The notes under the pieces are model-generated. The model searched no databases, had not been told where the DNA came from, and saw only the letters and a list, made by a program, of their open reading frames with translations. Shown here in pieces: positions 23,601 through 33,400 of a DNA stretch of 47,150 nucleotides. Each line of letters begins with the position of its first letter. Positions within the stretch are counted from its first letter, which is position 1. Made by a program: the position numbers and the translations under genes. Origin of the DNA: Triparma columacea (Eukaryota > Sar > Bolidophyceae > Parmales > Triparmaceae); assembly GCA_030267965.1 (NCBI GenBank), contig BRYA01000125.1:8564-55713 (forward strand), given 5' to 3'.

Positions 23601-24321
23601 TTCTACCATTGCGCTTCCTTTCAATATCTTCATACCGTGCACCCCCTCCTCTCCTCTCCTCTCCTCTACCCTCACCTTCCTTCGTTCCATCTACTGTAGT
23701 CCATACTGTACCTCTCCACGAGTCTCTCCTGTTCTTCCTTCGTCCTCCTCTCCCTCTTCGCTTGTTCTTCCCTCCTTTCATCTTCTTGTTCCTCTTCGTA
23801 CTCTTTACTCCCTTCTCTAGGACCGTACATGTACTCAGCACCGTCCCACCATTTAGTGGTCTCCTTAACCTTCTCAATAGCCTTCTCCTTCTTCACTCTT
23901 TCAGCCATCTCAATCCTATTCTTCTCCCTCCTTGCGTCCTCCTCGGCCTGCTCTTCGGGGGTTAGAATACCGTACTTCTTGAGGCTTACGGTTGAGGGAT
24001 CGACGGTTCCTGAGGCAAGACCTGATATGGCCTTCTGGAGAGCGTCCGTTTTCTTTACGAAATCGTCTACGTCGGAGTTACGTATGCCTGATTTTTGGGC
24101 GGGCGGGGGATTTGATGGGATTGGTGGGGTGAGGCTAGTCGTATTGATGTGTAGAGGCTGGTTATTTAGGTTGTTGTTGGAAGTCATGGCACGACAGTTT
24201 GTGGAAATATTAAATTTAAATCATTGTTTGAGACGTTATTGACGTCGATTAGTGTTGAAGGTAGGGGAAATGCCTCACCGGTACGCTTTTCCAAGTCGAG
24301 CATTGCCATAGGATCAGCCAT
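20631..24321 (-). CDS. TTC12: TTC12-like TPR and armadillo-repeat protein (dynein arm assembly)
   Basis: Six exons: 24279-24321, 23676-24087, 23010-23502, 22301-22909, 21285-22178, 20631-21110; phases agree, giving 976 residues. The order is MADPMAMLDLEKRT, a helical NSDVDDFVKKTDAL segment, a long Lys/Glu coil, a three-unit TPR (KGNKYFGMKKYDKALKEYA, ILTNMALTYAKLRQWDDALE, YCDRALHCDKGWTKAL), then armadillo-like helices to the end. The C-terminus RRNAAAAMARIV...RELRGMEIL aligns well with the end of TTC12 (NAGIALGKL...HGLEIL). TTC12 is a cytoplasmic factor for dynein-arm assembly in motile cilia, so the organism probably makes a flagellum. The alternative start at 24187 in exon 2 gives a poorly conserved proline-rich leader; the two-exon start is preferred because it joins in phase at CAAAAATCAG. 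This protein is longer than human TTC12 (about 700). Confidence 0.7.
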
Positions 24322-24797
24322 GGCTTTGTTGGATTATAACTTCTTTAAGTTTATGAAATCTGAAGAATTGGAAATGGAGGAGTGGGACTGAAACAAAATA
24401 TGAATGCTTCTTCTCTCAAATCAACGATGATATTGAGATTCTAATCCACTCCCCGTCCCAACTATGCGATCTCAACTCGAACGCTGTAAACCAAAAAAGC
24501 TAAACGTCCTCACTTGGCGATTTTTGAAACAAAGCCTTTATCAGGTTTCGATAGTGGCACAGGACGATTAGGCCGGCCATTTAACAGATCAGATTTGATT
24601 TCCACACCCTCTTCACCAAAACCTCATCAATCCCGTTAACCCTATCCCAAAACAACTCTTACATACCCCCCGCCCTGCAAACCCCCATCATAACCCCTCT
24701 AAACCTCATAGCAAAGAACATAACCCCCACCCCTACCAGACGAGTCGCATTGTGTGCTCTCTCTCAAGCCAAATAGAACACCTCAAAATACGCCCTT
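24322..24797. promoter_or_regulatory. Divergent intergenic region between the TTC12-like and RKTG-repeat genes
   Basis: 476 bp between divergent start codons, so it should contain both promoters. AT-rich near the minus-strand gene, C-rich (CCCCCCGCC, CCCCCACCCC) toward the + gene. No TATA box or repeat stands out and no coding frame is supported. Confidence 0.4.
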
Positions 24798-26600
24798 ATG
24801 GTCGGCTTCAAGGACACACCTACAGTCGTCTCCTCACCCGGGGGTAACGTGGAGGAAGTTGGAGGGGGAGTTGAGAAATCAGAAAGCAGGAAATATAGGA
24901 AGGTACGATTAGGGCAATGTATTTTATGGGCAGAGGGCGTGTTTATGCAGGTACAACGCGTTGGAGACGGATATCAGCACGGGATAAGCTTACTTCACTG
25001 GAAAATTCACCGCGTTCTTCATTGAAACTAACCCCCCCTCCCCCACCTTTACAACACTCCCCCCTAGACTGGAGTTGGTGTTATGGGTCTAAACGATTAC
25101 GAAGGTGACATATTGTCAGACGATGACTCTCTAACCGCCCCCACATCATCCTCCATCCCCAACGGCGATCACGCAAGGTTCGCAAACAGCGGTGGCGGTG
25201 GGGAGGTTGAGGATAAGGATCATAGAGTATACAGGAAGACGGGGGCGGGTGTTAAATTCGGGAGCTTCAACATAGACGACATTGATGACGACGACTCTTC
25301 CGATGACGGTAAGGATGTAGACGATGACGATGTCAAGCACGTTGGTTTTGAAGTGAACAAACCAGGCCGTAGGAGGGAGAGCAGCGTCACCTTGAAGACA
25401 ACAGGGGACGAAGGGGAGAGTAAGAGGACATACAGGAAAACGGGAGCTGGACAGGCGCTTAAATTCGGGGCTTTTAACATGGACGATATTGATGACGACG
25501 ATGAAGAGGAAGAGGAGGAGGACGGACAGAAGGCGGCTGGGGGGAAGAACCAGAACAAGAACGAAACCAGATTCGCAGACGCTGATAGCACCCCATCACC
25601 GTCACCATCTGTACTAAAGTCAGGACTTAAATCAGGTCTTAAGCAAAAGAAGACGTCAACCACGGTCAATGGAGGAACGAAAGATCAGAAGGGGGGAGGG
25701 ATCAGATTCGGGGGAGAGGATACTACGGTGGACTTTGATGTGGAGCAATCGGTTAGCGAACTACCGAAGAAAAGACAGTTTAGGAAGGTAAGTAGATGGC
25801 CGGTACCATCGTCTGCTTATATACCATATATATTCAAATTCCAACACGCTCCACACGCAACACCCCACACGCAGACTGGAGCTCCCAAGTTCTCTGTGAA
25901 CCTCGATGAATTTGACGACGATGATGAGGAGGATAGCTTGGGTAATTTCCTCGACTCTGACGACAAGAACGCCGCCAAGCCCAACACGAGTGTTGGCTTC
26001 TCCGCCCCCATCAAGGCTGACACTGCTAAAATTCAGAAGAGTTATAGGAAGACTGGTGTTTCCTTCGGGAGCTACTCAATGGACGACGAGGTCTCGGACG
26101 ACGACGCTCCGCCCTCATCATCTGGGGACGAGGTTCCACCTAGCGACAGCCTCCTTAACGCGTCGCCGGCTTACCTTAAGTTCAGGACGGAGACGAAGGA
26201 ATCTTACGATAATGTCATCAAGAGGTTGGAGAGGATGGAGGCCGGGTTACTGAACTCAGGCAACGCCACGCAAAGAGCGGGACCCGTGGAATTAGACCTA
26301 GACCTATCCTTCCAATACGGCTTCACATCAGGCGGCGCCGGGTTACCTCTCGACCTCTGGGGTACTCTCTTAATCCTCTCTCACTCAGCCATGATTGTCT
26401 TCACCCTCCTCTACCTCCTGGACGCCGGCGTTGGGCAGAGGTTGTGGATGGGGGTTTTCCTAGCTTTCCTTATTATCACAATGGCGAAATGGTGCACGAC
26501 GATGAACAGGGTTAAGGTGCAGGACGCGAGGAAGAAAACGGGGGGGGGGAACAAAAAGGAAAAGGAGGTTATCATTCAGGCTGAAAAGGCTGGAGCGTGA
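24798..26600 (+). CDS. Acidic RKTG-repeat protein with two C-terminal membrane segments
   Basis: Three exons: 24798-24902, 25068-25787, 25875-26600; all phase 0, giving 516 residues. I do not recognise the family. Five copies of a motif recur: YRK-TGVGVMGLNDYEGD, YRKTGAGVKFGSFNIDDIDDDD, YRKTGAGQALKFGAFNMDDIDDDD, FRK-TGAPKFSVNLDEFDDDD and YRKTGVSFGSYSMDDEVSDDD. Both introns fall exactly between RK and TG of a repeat. Between motifs the chain is acidic and Ser-rich, so probably disordered. After a predicted helix (ESYDNVIKRLERMEAGL) come two hydrophobic stretches at about residues 435-490 (LDLWGTLLILSHSAMIVFTL and LWMGVFLAFLIITMAKW), then a lysine-rich end. The likely topology is a membrane hairpin with the long acidic region in the cytosol. 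The repeated basic-then-acidic motif may be a docking site for one partner in several copies. Confidence 0.75.
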
Positions 26601-26845
26601 AGAACTCAAAAGGGACGCTGGTTACGACGAATGGAATGGATATTACTAGATAGAAGAGGGAAAGAGGAGGCGTTTTTCTTCGAAAGGCGGGAGACGTTTC
26701 AAGGAGGTGATGGAGGGGATGTTAGGAAAGGTCCGAGGAAGAGCGATTCTTTTGTTCATATGCAAGCCGTTTAGCACTAAAATCCCACACGCGTCTTTTT
26801 CACAGCTTTGCCATGCATGCATTTGGCCTTCTTCCCCCCTACCCC

Positions 26846-28774
26846 TCACGCAAAAAGATTGGACCCACCCCCCCCCTTGGCCCCCTGTCCCTTGCTCCTC
26901 ATTCTCTTCCTTTGCATGAGCATCGTGTCCTTCGGGCTCGTCATGACCCCCAGCTGCTCCTCCGCGTATATCCTCCTCATTCCAGGGCTAAGCGGGGCCT
27001 CGAGTAGCCCTGATGTAGTGTCGAGGGTGGGGGGACGGGAGAACTCAGAGTTGTAAGAGGTGTTGGGAGTGTTCCAGCTAGCCCCGGAGGCTTGGGTGTC
27101 GAAGGAGGAGTTGACAGACGTCGAGGGTGTGAAGACCGACGACGCCGCCTCGTCCCCGCCGCCCACTGACGACTTGTCATGAGAGTAGAAACCGGAGTCC
27201 ACGTCATCTTCATCGATGTATGCAGCGCCTCCCGACTCGTTGTCATTTCCGGCCAAATTCAACTTCATGGCCATGCCTGTGACCTCCAACGGTCCTCCGT
27301 TGTCCCCTAAACCTCCTCTATTCCCTCCCCCCTCCTCCGTCCCGTCCCCCGGGTAGCTAAGGTTCTGGGGCGGGCTCGTCTGGTAGGAGTGCAGGACCGC
27401 GGGGCCTGCGGGCTCGCCGGAGGGCAGGAGGCGGCGGTGGATGAACACGGTGGCGGGGCCCCAGCTCATGTTGTATCTCTTCTTCTCCACCAGCTCGAAC
27501 GCCTGAAATAGTAACGTGTTTGATGGGGGAGGGGAGAAGGGGCCAGAGGAGGGGGAGGAGGGGAGCAAAGCGATGACCGTTAGGGCAGCTGCGTTAGTGT
27601 TTTTGAATGGGGAGCCTACCTACCCCGCTCTCCAGCCCCCCCCACTCTCCACCAGCCCCTCTCTCACCTCGTTCTGTATCCCCTTTGTGAACGTGACCAG
27701 GAAGCTCCCCGGTTTCATGCCTTCCGCCTTTTCCGCAATGGCGGTCATGAGCTTGTCAGTGAAGCACGTGCTGTTGGCGAACACCACGTCCCCGTCCGTC
27801 CAGTCGAAGGTCAGGAAGTCGGCGCAGGAGAGGGAAACGGAGTTGCAGGAGTACCCAGTGTGGAGGAGGTGCTTGAAACCCTTGTCGTACTGGAGGGAAA
27901 GGGAGGTTAAGGGTTAGGGTTGGATTGAGCGTTGGGGTTGACGGTCCCGTACACGCTAATTATATCGCCCCCATACATTCCACATACTCCTCCTCCGATA
28001 ATGCCTCCACCCAACACAACACCCCCGCCTCCTCTCTCACCTTCTCGTGCACCTTGTCAGCCAGCTTGCTGAGGTCCTCCATAAGCTCTATGCCCACGCA
28101 CTTGTTGAAGTCCTGAGTGAGTCTGGCCGCGAACACTGCCCTCCCCGAGCCGCTCCCAATGTCGTAGAAGTTCCCCCCCGGGGTAAGGTTCGTGCAGATC
28201 TTCCGGAGGACGACGTTGAAGGAAGCGAACTCGACCTCGCCGTATATGAGGGAGCGCTCCTTGGTGAGGTTCTTGTTGGCCCGTTCTCCCTTGCTGGCCT
28301 GCTTGGCGACCTCGATTGAGCAGTCGTTGAAGAGCTGGTTGAAAACGGCCTCAGCCTTCTCGTCGATGACCTTGTATATGCTATCGATGAACTTCGTCTC
28401 GGTGCCCTGGCTCTCGACCACCGGGAGAAGGTTCATGACGGCAGGGTCCTCAGAGAGGATTAAGTCCTTGAGAAGGGACTGGGCATTGTAGGTTATAATG
28501 CGGTCTCGGGAGAGGTAATCGATTATTACCAGCATTTTAGCTTGCGCTGAGGGTAGGAAGGGGTGAGTGTGGAGGGCATAGTATGGAGAAGTGGCGGGGA
28601 AGGAGAGAGATTTTTTAAAGACGAGTAGTGGGGGGTGGGGGGGGGGGATGAAGTTGGGCAATTGTCATGCGTTTGTTGATTTAAGGACACGCAGACGACG
28701 GACCATACACCGTTAGAGACTGAGTACAACCGAGGCACGCAAAACTCACCGGACAACTCTTGGGCAGGCCCCAT
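26846..28774 (-). CDS. DOT1-like SAM-dependent (histone) methyltransferase
   Basis: Four exons: 28750-28774, 28041-28546, 27668-27889, 26846-27502; phases agree, giving 469 residues. The catalytic region (about 12-270) shows DOT1-family motifs in order: the D1-loop-like SLIYGEVEF, motif I NFYDIGSGSGRAVF with D137-G143 binding the SAM moiety, the acidic post-I residue E162 in CVGIELME, and CADFLTFDWTDGDVVFANSTCF, which corresponds to the GDFL...VNNFAF stretch of DOT1L. DOT1 enzymes methylate H3 K79 on nucleosomes. The tail from about residue 290 is Gly/Ser/Thr-rich and disordered. The substrate is not proven: protists have several DOT1-fold relatives, and some may act on other proteins. The first exon encodes only eight residues, chosen because it supplies an ATG and joins in phase. 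Confidence 0.7.
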
Positions 28775-28845
28775 GATGAATATTTTTTCCCAAATTCGAC
28801 CAAAATTTTTTAAGCCCACTTCATATCAGACCTTTCTTGATTGCG

Positions 28846-29577
28846 ATGGAGACGGCCGGACATCACAGAGAGAGCCACACACGTAAGTAAAATGGCACGC
28901 GGAGCAGTCCCTAATTGCCAGAATGCTCGTGATAGCTGTAATAGTTGACTTCTGCAAACCCAAGCTCGAGGAGGTTGGGGCTCATGAAGGGGTTTGTTCA
29001 TTGATCTAGACGCGCAAATCCGATTGCTTGTATAAAAAGTCTACCGCCCTTCATCACCCCCTACATCACACTCACACAAAACCCGCCTACCCCTTCTATC
29101 CTCCAAACCCCCTCCCCCCCCCCACCTACGGCGGCCCCCACTACAGGCGACAGTCCTTACTCTCACTCCTCAGGAGTCCAGGGTGAGAAACCCGACCTCC
29201 TCTCCTGTTTCGACCTCCTTATATCCCTCAACAAGAGCTGGGACGTTCACAAGGTCAGGACGTCTTTGAACCAGTACAAGTACAACACCATAATAGACGC
29301 CAACAACTTTGGCCTTACCTTTGACAAGTTCTGCGACATCTTCAAGGTGCCCCTGTACGACCCCGTCCTCAGCAAGTACATATCGGAGCCTGGCTACCGC
29401 GCCCTACTAGGCCCGGATGCCATATCCTTCGTGGAGAATTATTTCAAGAAGAACCGGGGAGAAAAGCCTTTGAATGAGGAGGACGGGAGAGGTGTAGAGG
29501 ACAAGAAGGAGGACCCTCAGAGTCAACCGCTGTCTACGAGTCCCCGAGGCACCCAAAGTCGGGAGGGAGATAAATAG
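28846..29577 (+). pseudogene. Truncated duplicate of the giant gene's first two exons
   Basis: Exons 28846-28882 and 29147-29577 mirror exons 1 and 2 of the giant gene: same ATG, same GTAAGT donor, an acceptor CTACAG. The frame runs 155 residues (METAGHHRESHT...) and is almost identical to the giant protein for about the first 137. A 340-bp deletion at a CCTC microhomology then shifts the frame to PQSQPLSTSPRG and a stop at 29575. The EF-hand and every PhoD-like module are lost. It is therefore a remnant, though with an intact short frame and its own copy of the upstream sequence it could be expressed. Its ATG lies only 71 bp from that of the divergent DOT1-like gene. Confidence 0.7.
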
Positions 29578-30461
29578 TAAATGATAAAAGACGTTGTGAA
29601 CATTTAAAGGGAACTTGTGTATATTTATTATGGAATTAGAGTAACCCGAAGCTGACCGAAGCCGTGAATGCGCTCTAATGCGCTCTAATGCGGTGTAATG
29701 CACCGGTTAGAGAGAGAGAGAGACGTCAAGGAAGCCAATTTGAGTGTTATATAGTGTTATATATATAAATGAGCGCATTAAAGAGAGCGTGTGTGTAGGA
29801 TTATCGAGTCGAATCAAAGCGAATCAAAGTGTGTGTGTGTAAGTGTGTGTGTAAGTAAGTGTGTAAGTAAGGCTTTATATGGTGTGTGTGTGTGTGTAGA
29901 TACAGTGGACTGTAGAGAAGGATGCATACCCAGGTACACACACACACACACATAGTGAACAACAACACACAACAACAACAACACACTTATACACACACAC
30001 ACACATAAAGCAAACAACAATCATCAAGAAGATAAAGACATCATAATACAAAGGTGTGTGTGTGTGTGTGTAAGAGTGATTGTCTTTATCTTCTTGATGA
30101 TTGTTGTTTAAGACACACACACACACACCGTTAGGGCTCTCTCTCTCTGTGTGTTGTGTGTGTGTGCGTCTCTCTCTCCCCCTCTCTCTCTGTGTGTGTT
30201 TCCTGCTCTGTCTCGCTCGTGTCCCTCCTCCCTCCGATCTCTGCTTTTTGGCCTTTTTCTGGGCCTTTATACACCTTTATACACCTTTATACATACAGCT
30301 CTAGCTTCTTGCCTTTCTCTCGTCTTTCAAGCTGGAAATTTGGGGTATACGGCTGAAATTAGGGAGTTTTTTTGTCCCCATTTTTCTTCCATTTTTCTCC
30401 ACACCCAGTCCGGACCCAGGTAAATTTAAGCTCACTTCATATCAGCCCATTCTTGATTGTG
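29578..30461. repeat. Microsatellite-rich spacer between the duplicate copies
   Basis: About 880 bp with no supported gene. It contains AATGCGCTCT-type repeats (29660-29705), an AG run (29710-29722), GT and CA dinucleotide tracts (29825-30130), CT/GT-rich sequence (30135-30200), and three 10-bp CCTTTATACA units (30264-30293). Short frames through it are simple-sequence translations. Confidence 0.8.
30012..30109. repeat. 29-bp perfect inverted repeat with 40-bp loop
   Basis: The arm at 30012-30040 begins AAACAACAATCATCAAGAAG; its exact reverse complement is at 30081-30109. The loop holds a TG tract, and CA tracts flank both outer ends. The single strand could fold into a long hairpin. Confidence 0.9.
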
Positions 30462-33400
30462 ATGGAGACAGCTGGACATCACAGAGAGAGCCACACACGT
30501 AAGTAAAATTGCACGCGGAGCAGTCCCTAATTGCCAGAATGCTCGTAATAGCTCGTAATAGCTCGTAATAGTTGACTCTGCAAACCAAGCTCGAGGAGGT
30601 TGGGGCTCATGGAGGGGTTTGTTCATTGATCTAGACGTGCAAATCCGATTGCTTGTATAAAAAGTCAACCGCCCTTCATCACCCCCTACATCACACTCAC
30701 ACAAAACCCGCCTACCCCTTGTATCCTCCAAACCCCCTCCTCTCCCCCCCCCCACCTCCACACTTCAGGCGACAGTCCTTACTCTCACTCCTCAGGAGTC
30801 CAGGGTGAGAAACCCGACCTCCTCTCCTGTTTCGACCTCCTTATATCCCTCAACAAGAGCTGGGACGTTCACAAGGTCAGGACGTCTTTGAACCAGTACA
30901 AGTACAACACCATAATAGACGCCAACAACTTTGGCCTTACCTTTGACAAGTTCTGCGACATCTTCAAGGTGCCCCTGTACGACCCCGTCCTCAGCAAGTA
31001 CATATCAGAGCCTGGCTACCGCGCTTTACTAGGCCCGGATGCCATATCCTTCGTGGAGAATTATTTCAAGAAGAACCGGGGAGAAAAGCCTTTGAATGAG
31101 GAGGACGGGAGAGGTGTAGAGGACAAGAAGGAGGACCCTCCTCCTCACGTTGACCCTCTTCTCCTCAACCCTTTAATCGACCCTTCAACCAATATCCCAT
31201 CTCCAACCTCGAACCCTCAGTCAGCACCCGACCCGGAGTCCACAGCACCCGACCCCCCTGCGTCCATACTCAACAGGCCACCATCCCCACCTAGGGCTAC
31301 TAAACCCGCTTCTCTCAACCCTGAAATGTACCGCCACGCCAACCGTCCTGCCCTCTGCCAAGCCGCAACCTTTGCCTACGAGGAAGCCCTCTCCCAGCGG
31401 CTAAGCGCTTCAAAGTACTCATCCCTAGATTCACCCTCCTCCCTCCCCGCGGTCCCCGGATCCCCCCAAACGTTAGCCTCAGAGTCAACCGCTGTCTACG
31501 AGTCCCCGAGCCACCCGAAGTCGGCGTTCTACATCGCGTCGATATCAAAGGCGGCCAAGCTCTTCGCCCTCTTCGCTAAGAGAGCGCCGATATCAGGCCA
31601 ACTGACCGTGGGGATTCCACCGACAAGGAGGGTTGACGTGTTTGAGATATTCGCGCTCCTCGCAACGGTCTGTAAGGGGACCATCGAGGCCAAGGCCAGG
31701 CTCCTCTTCGACGTCTTCGACGTGGACAAGACCCACGACATGTCGGAGGACGAGCTCAGCCTGCTAATCGTTAGCGTCAACTCAGCCCTCGCAAAGCTCA
31801 GGCTGGTGGACTTCATAGGCGCAGACGAGGTAGACTACGCAGTGTCCCTCGCCTTCATGGACGGTCACGGTCGTACCAGGCAGCACTTTGGTCCTGTCGA
31901 GTTCCAGATATGGGCGAGGACACACGAGACGCCGCTGGGGATGCTGGCGCCACTGAGCTTGCTAGCGAGGCTGCAGAAGGTCATTGAGATTATCAAGGTT
32001 AGGACTAAGAAAATGGCGAGCTTGATCAACTTCGATAATAGGTGAGGGCGGAAAGAGGGGAGGAGGACGGGAGGGTTTGGGACCCTACCAACGTTTCAAC
32101 CTTTAGAAAGTACTAACGCCAACAAACGCATTCCTTATCTTATCACTCTCCGCCTTCTGCCACCCCTACCCCCTCGAGCAGCTCCGACAAGGTGCTGAGC
32201 AGATTTTTTACTCGGGTACTTCGGGGCAACAGGCACATCCACGCGACGCTAGGCCCCATCGTTGGCAAGGTTACCCGGGGGGGTTGCTCAGTGCTGCTCG
32301 AAGTTAACGGCACCGTGGAATCGCTCCTGATCGTCATGAAGAGCGGGCTCCCCAAGTCTAAAAATGTCATCCACAGGCAAAAGGTCATGCTCATCGGCAA
32401 CATACCTTCCCTCGTGAAGGTGCCGGAGGGGGTCCTGGAACAAGGGTGCGAGTACAAGCTCGTTTTCAGCGGCTTCGGCCAACTGGACGGAGGGTCGCCG
32501 ACCGTTATCGTTATCACGCCACCCTTTGACAGCATTATCAGCGTCGTATCGCCATCGTTGACGAACGAACGCATAGAAGAGGACATGTTTTCGAGGATGA
32601 AAGGAAGGTGAGAGAGGTCGAGAAGGGGTGGTAGGAGCGAAGGAGGGAAACCGTTATGGAGCAGCAAGCCGATGAGCTAACTCTTTTTTCGCGCCCCTTC
32701 TTCGCCCCCCCATAACAGCAATCTGATCATAAGGCTGGACGACAACCCGGTTCACGCACCCGACGTTATTGAGATATGTCTTACTAAGCTTGAGGCGGAA
32801 CTAGGGACTATTGACTTTGACGTCGAGGACGAGGGCGACACTTGGACGGAGGAAATACTCGACTCTCTTGACATGACGTACGCCGAGAGTATTCGCTCAG
32901 TCTACCGGTCGTCTATGAAGAGGGGCTCCTGGGAGCTTACCAAGAACATACCTGTCCTAGTGTTCGGGACGAACGATCCTTGGCTCGGATTTAGCCCCAT
33001 TGTCGCCCGGAACGAGTACCCGAAGGCTTCTGCTTTCATCAGCGGAATTCTGGAGATTGTTCGTCGAGAATACATTGAAAGTCTCTGGGGCGAGAGAAGC
33101 ATCCTCGCTGCGCTCGGAGCAAACTTGCAGGACGACGACCAAGACCACCTCCTCACGCTGCAGGGAGGAGGAGAGGGCGGCCTGGAAGATGGCGACAGTA
33201 TGTTCCCTCCCGAGGACTCTGTTATTGGAAAAAGCAGGTGAGAATAATTCGAACAAAGTGCAGAGGGAGGCAAATTCAGACGGAGGCTTCACTTATTCAT
33301 TGGCGCAAGCTTACTGACGTGACTCCCTTTTGTTCCCATCCAACGCAGCGGTGGAATCGACTTAGGGACTACCAAGATCCTGTGTTTAGAGGCTCCGACT

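Larger units (their letters stand above)
28805..31138 (+). repeat. Segmental duplication of the giant gene's 5' end (28805-29517 and 30423-31138)
   Basis: The two blocks are nearly identical over exon 1, intron 1 and the first part of exon 2. Differences are mainly in the intron: the downstream copy has three AGCTCGTAAT units around 30542-30570 where the upstream copy has one. Homology begins near TTTAAGC(C/T)CACTTCATATCAG on both sides. After 29518 the upstream copy jumps to sequence matching 31477-31523, so a 340-bp stretch is absent there. The sequence between the copies is microsatellite-rich spacer. Confidence 0.9.

Noticed and set aside
24088..24187. Start of the TTC12-like protein at 24187 (MTSNNNLNNQ)
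   Set aside because: The stretch is pyrimidine-rich and ends in an acceptor; the exon at 24279-24321 gives MADPMAMLDLEKRT in phase. The alternative is not excluded.
29801..30126. Cys/Val- and His/Thr-rich frames in 29.8-30.4 kb as genes or metal-binding proteins
   Set aside because: They are translations of GT/CA microsatellites.
29578..30461. Spacer as a transposon carrying its own genes
   Set aside because: No transposase or reverse-transcriptase frame, no clear terminal repeats or target-site duplication; only one internal inverted repeat.
30653..30660. TATAAAA at 30655 (and the same in the duplicate at about 29032) as a promoter TATA box
   Set aside because: No ATG lies between it and the coding frame downstream, whereas the ATG at 30462 with a GTAAGT donor joins in phase. 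The word therefore falls inside intron 1.
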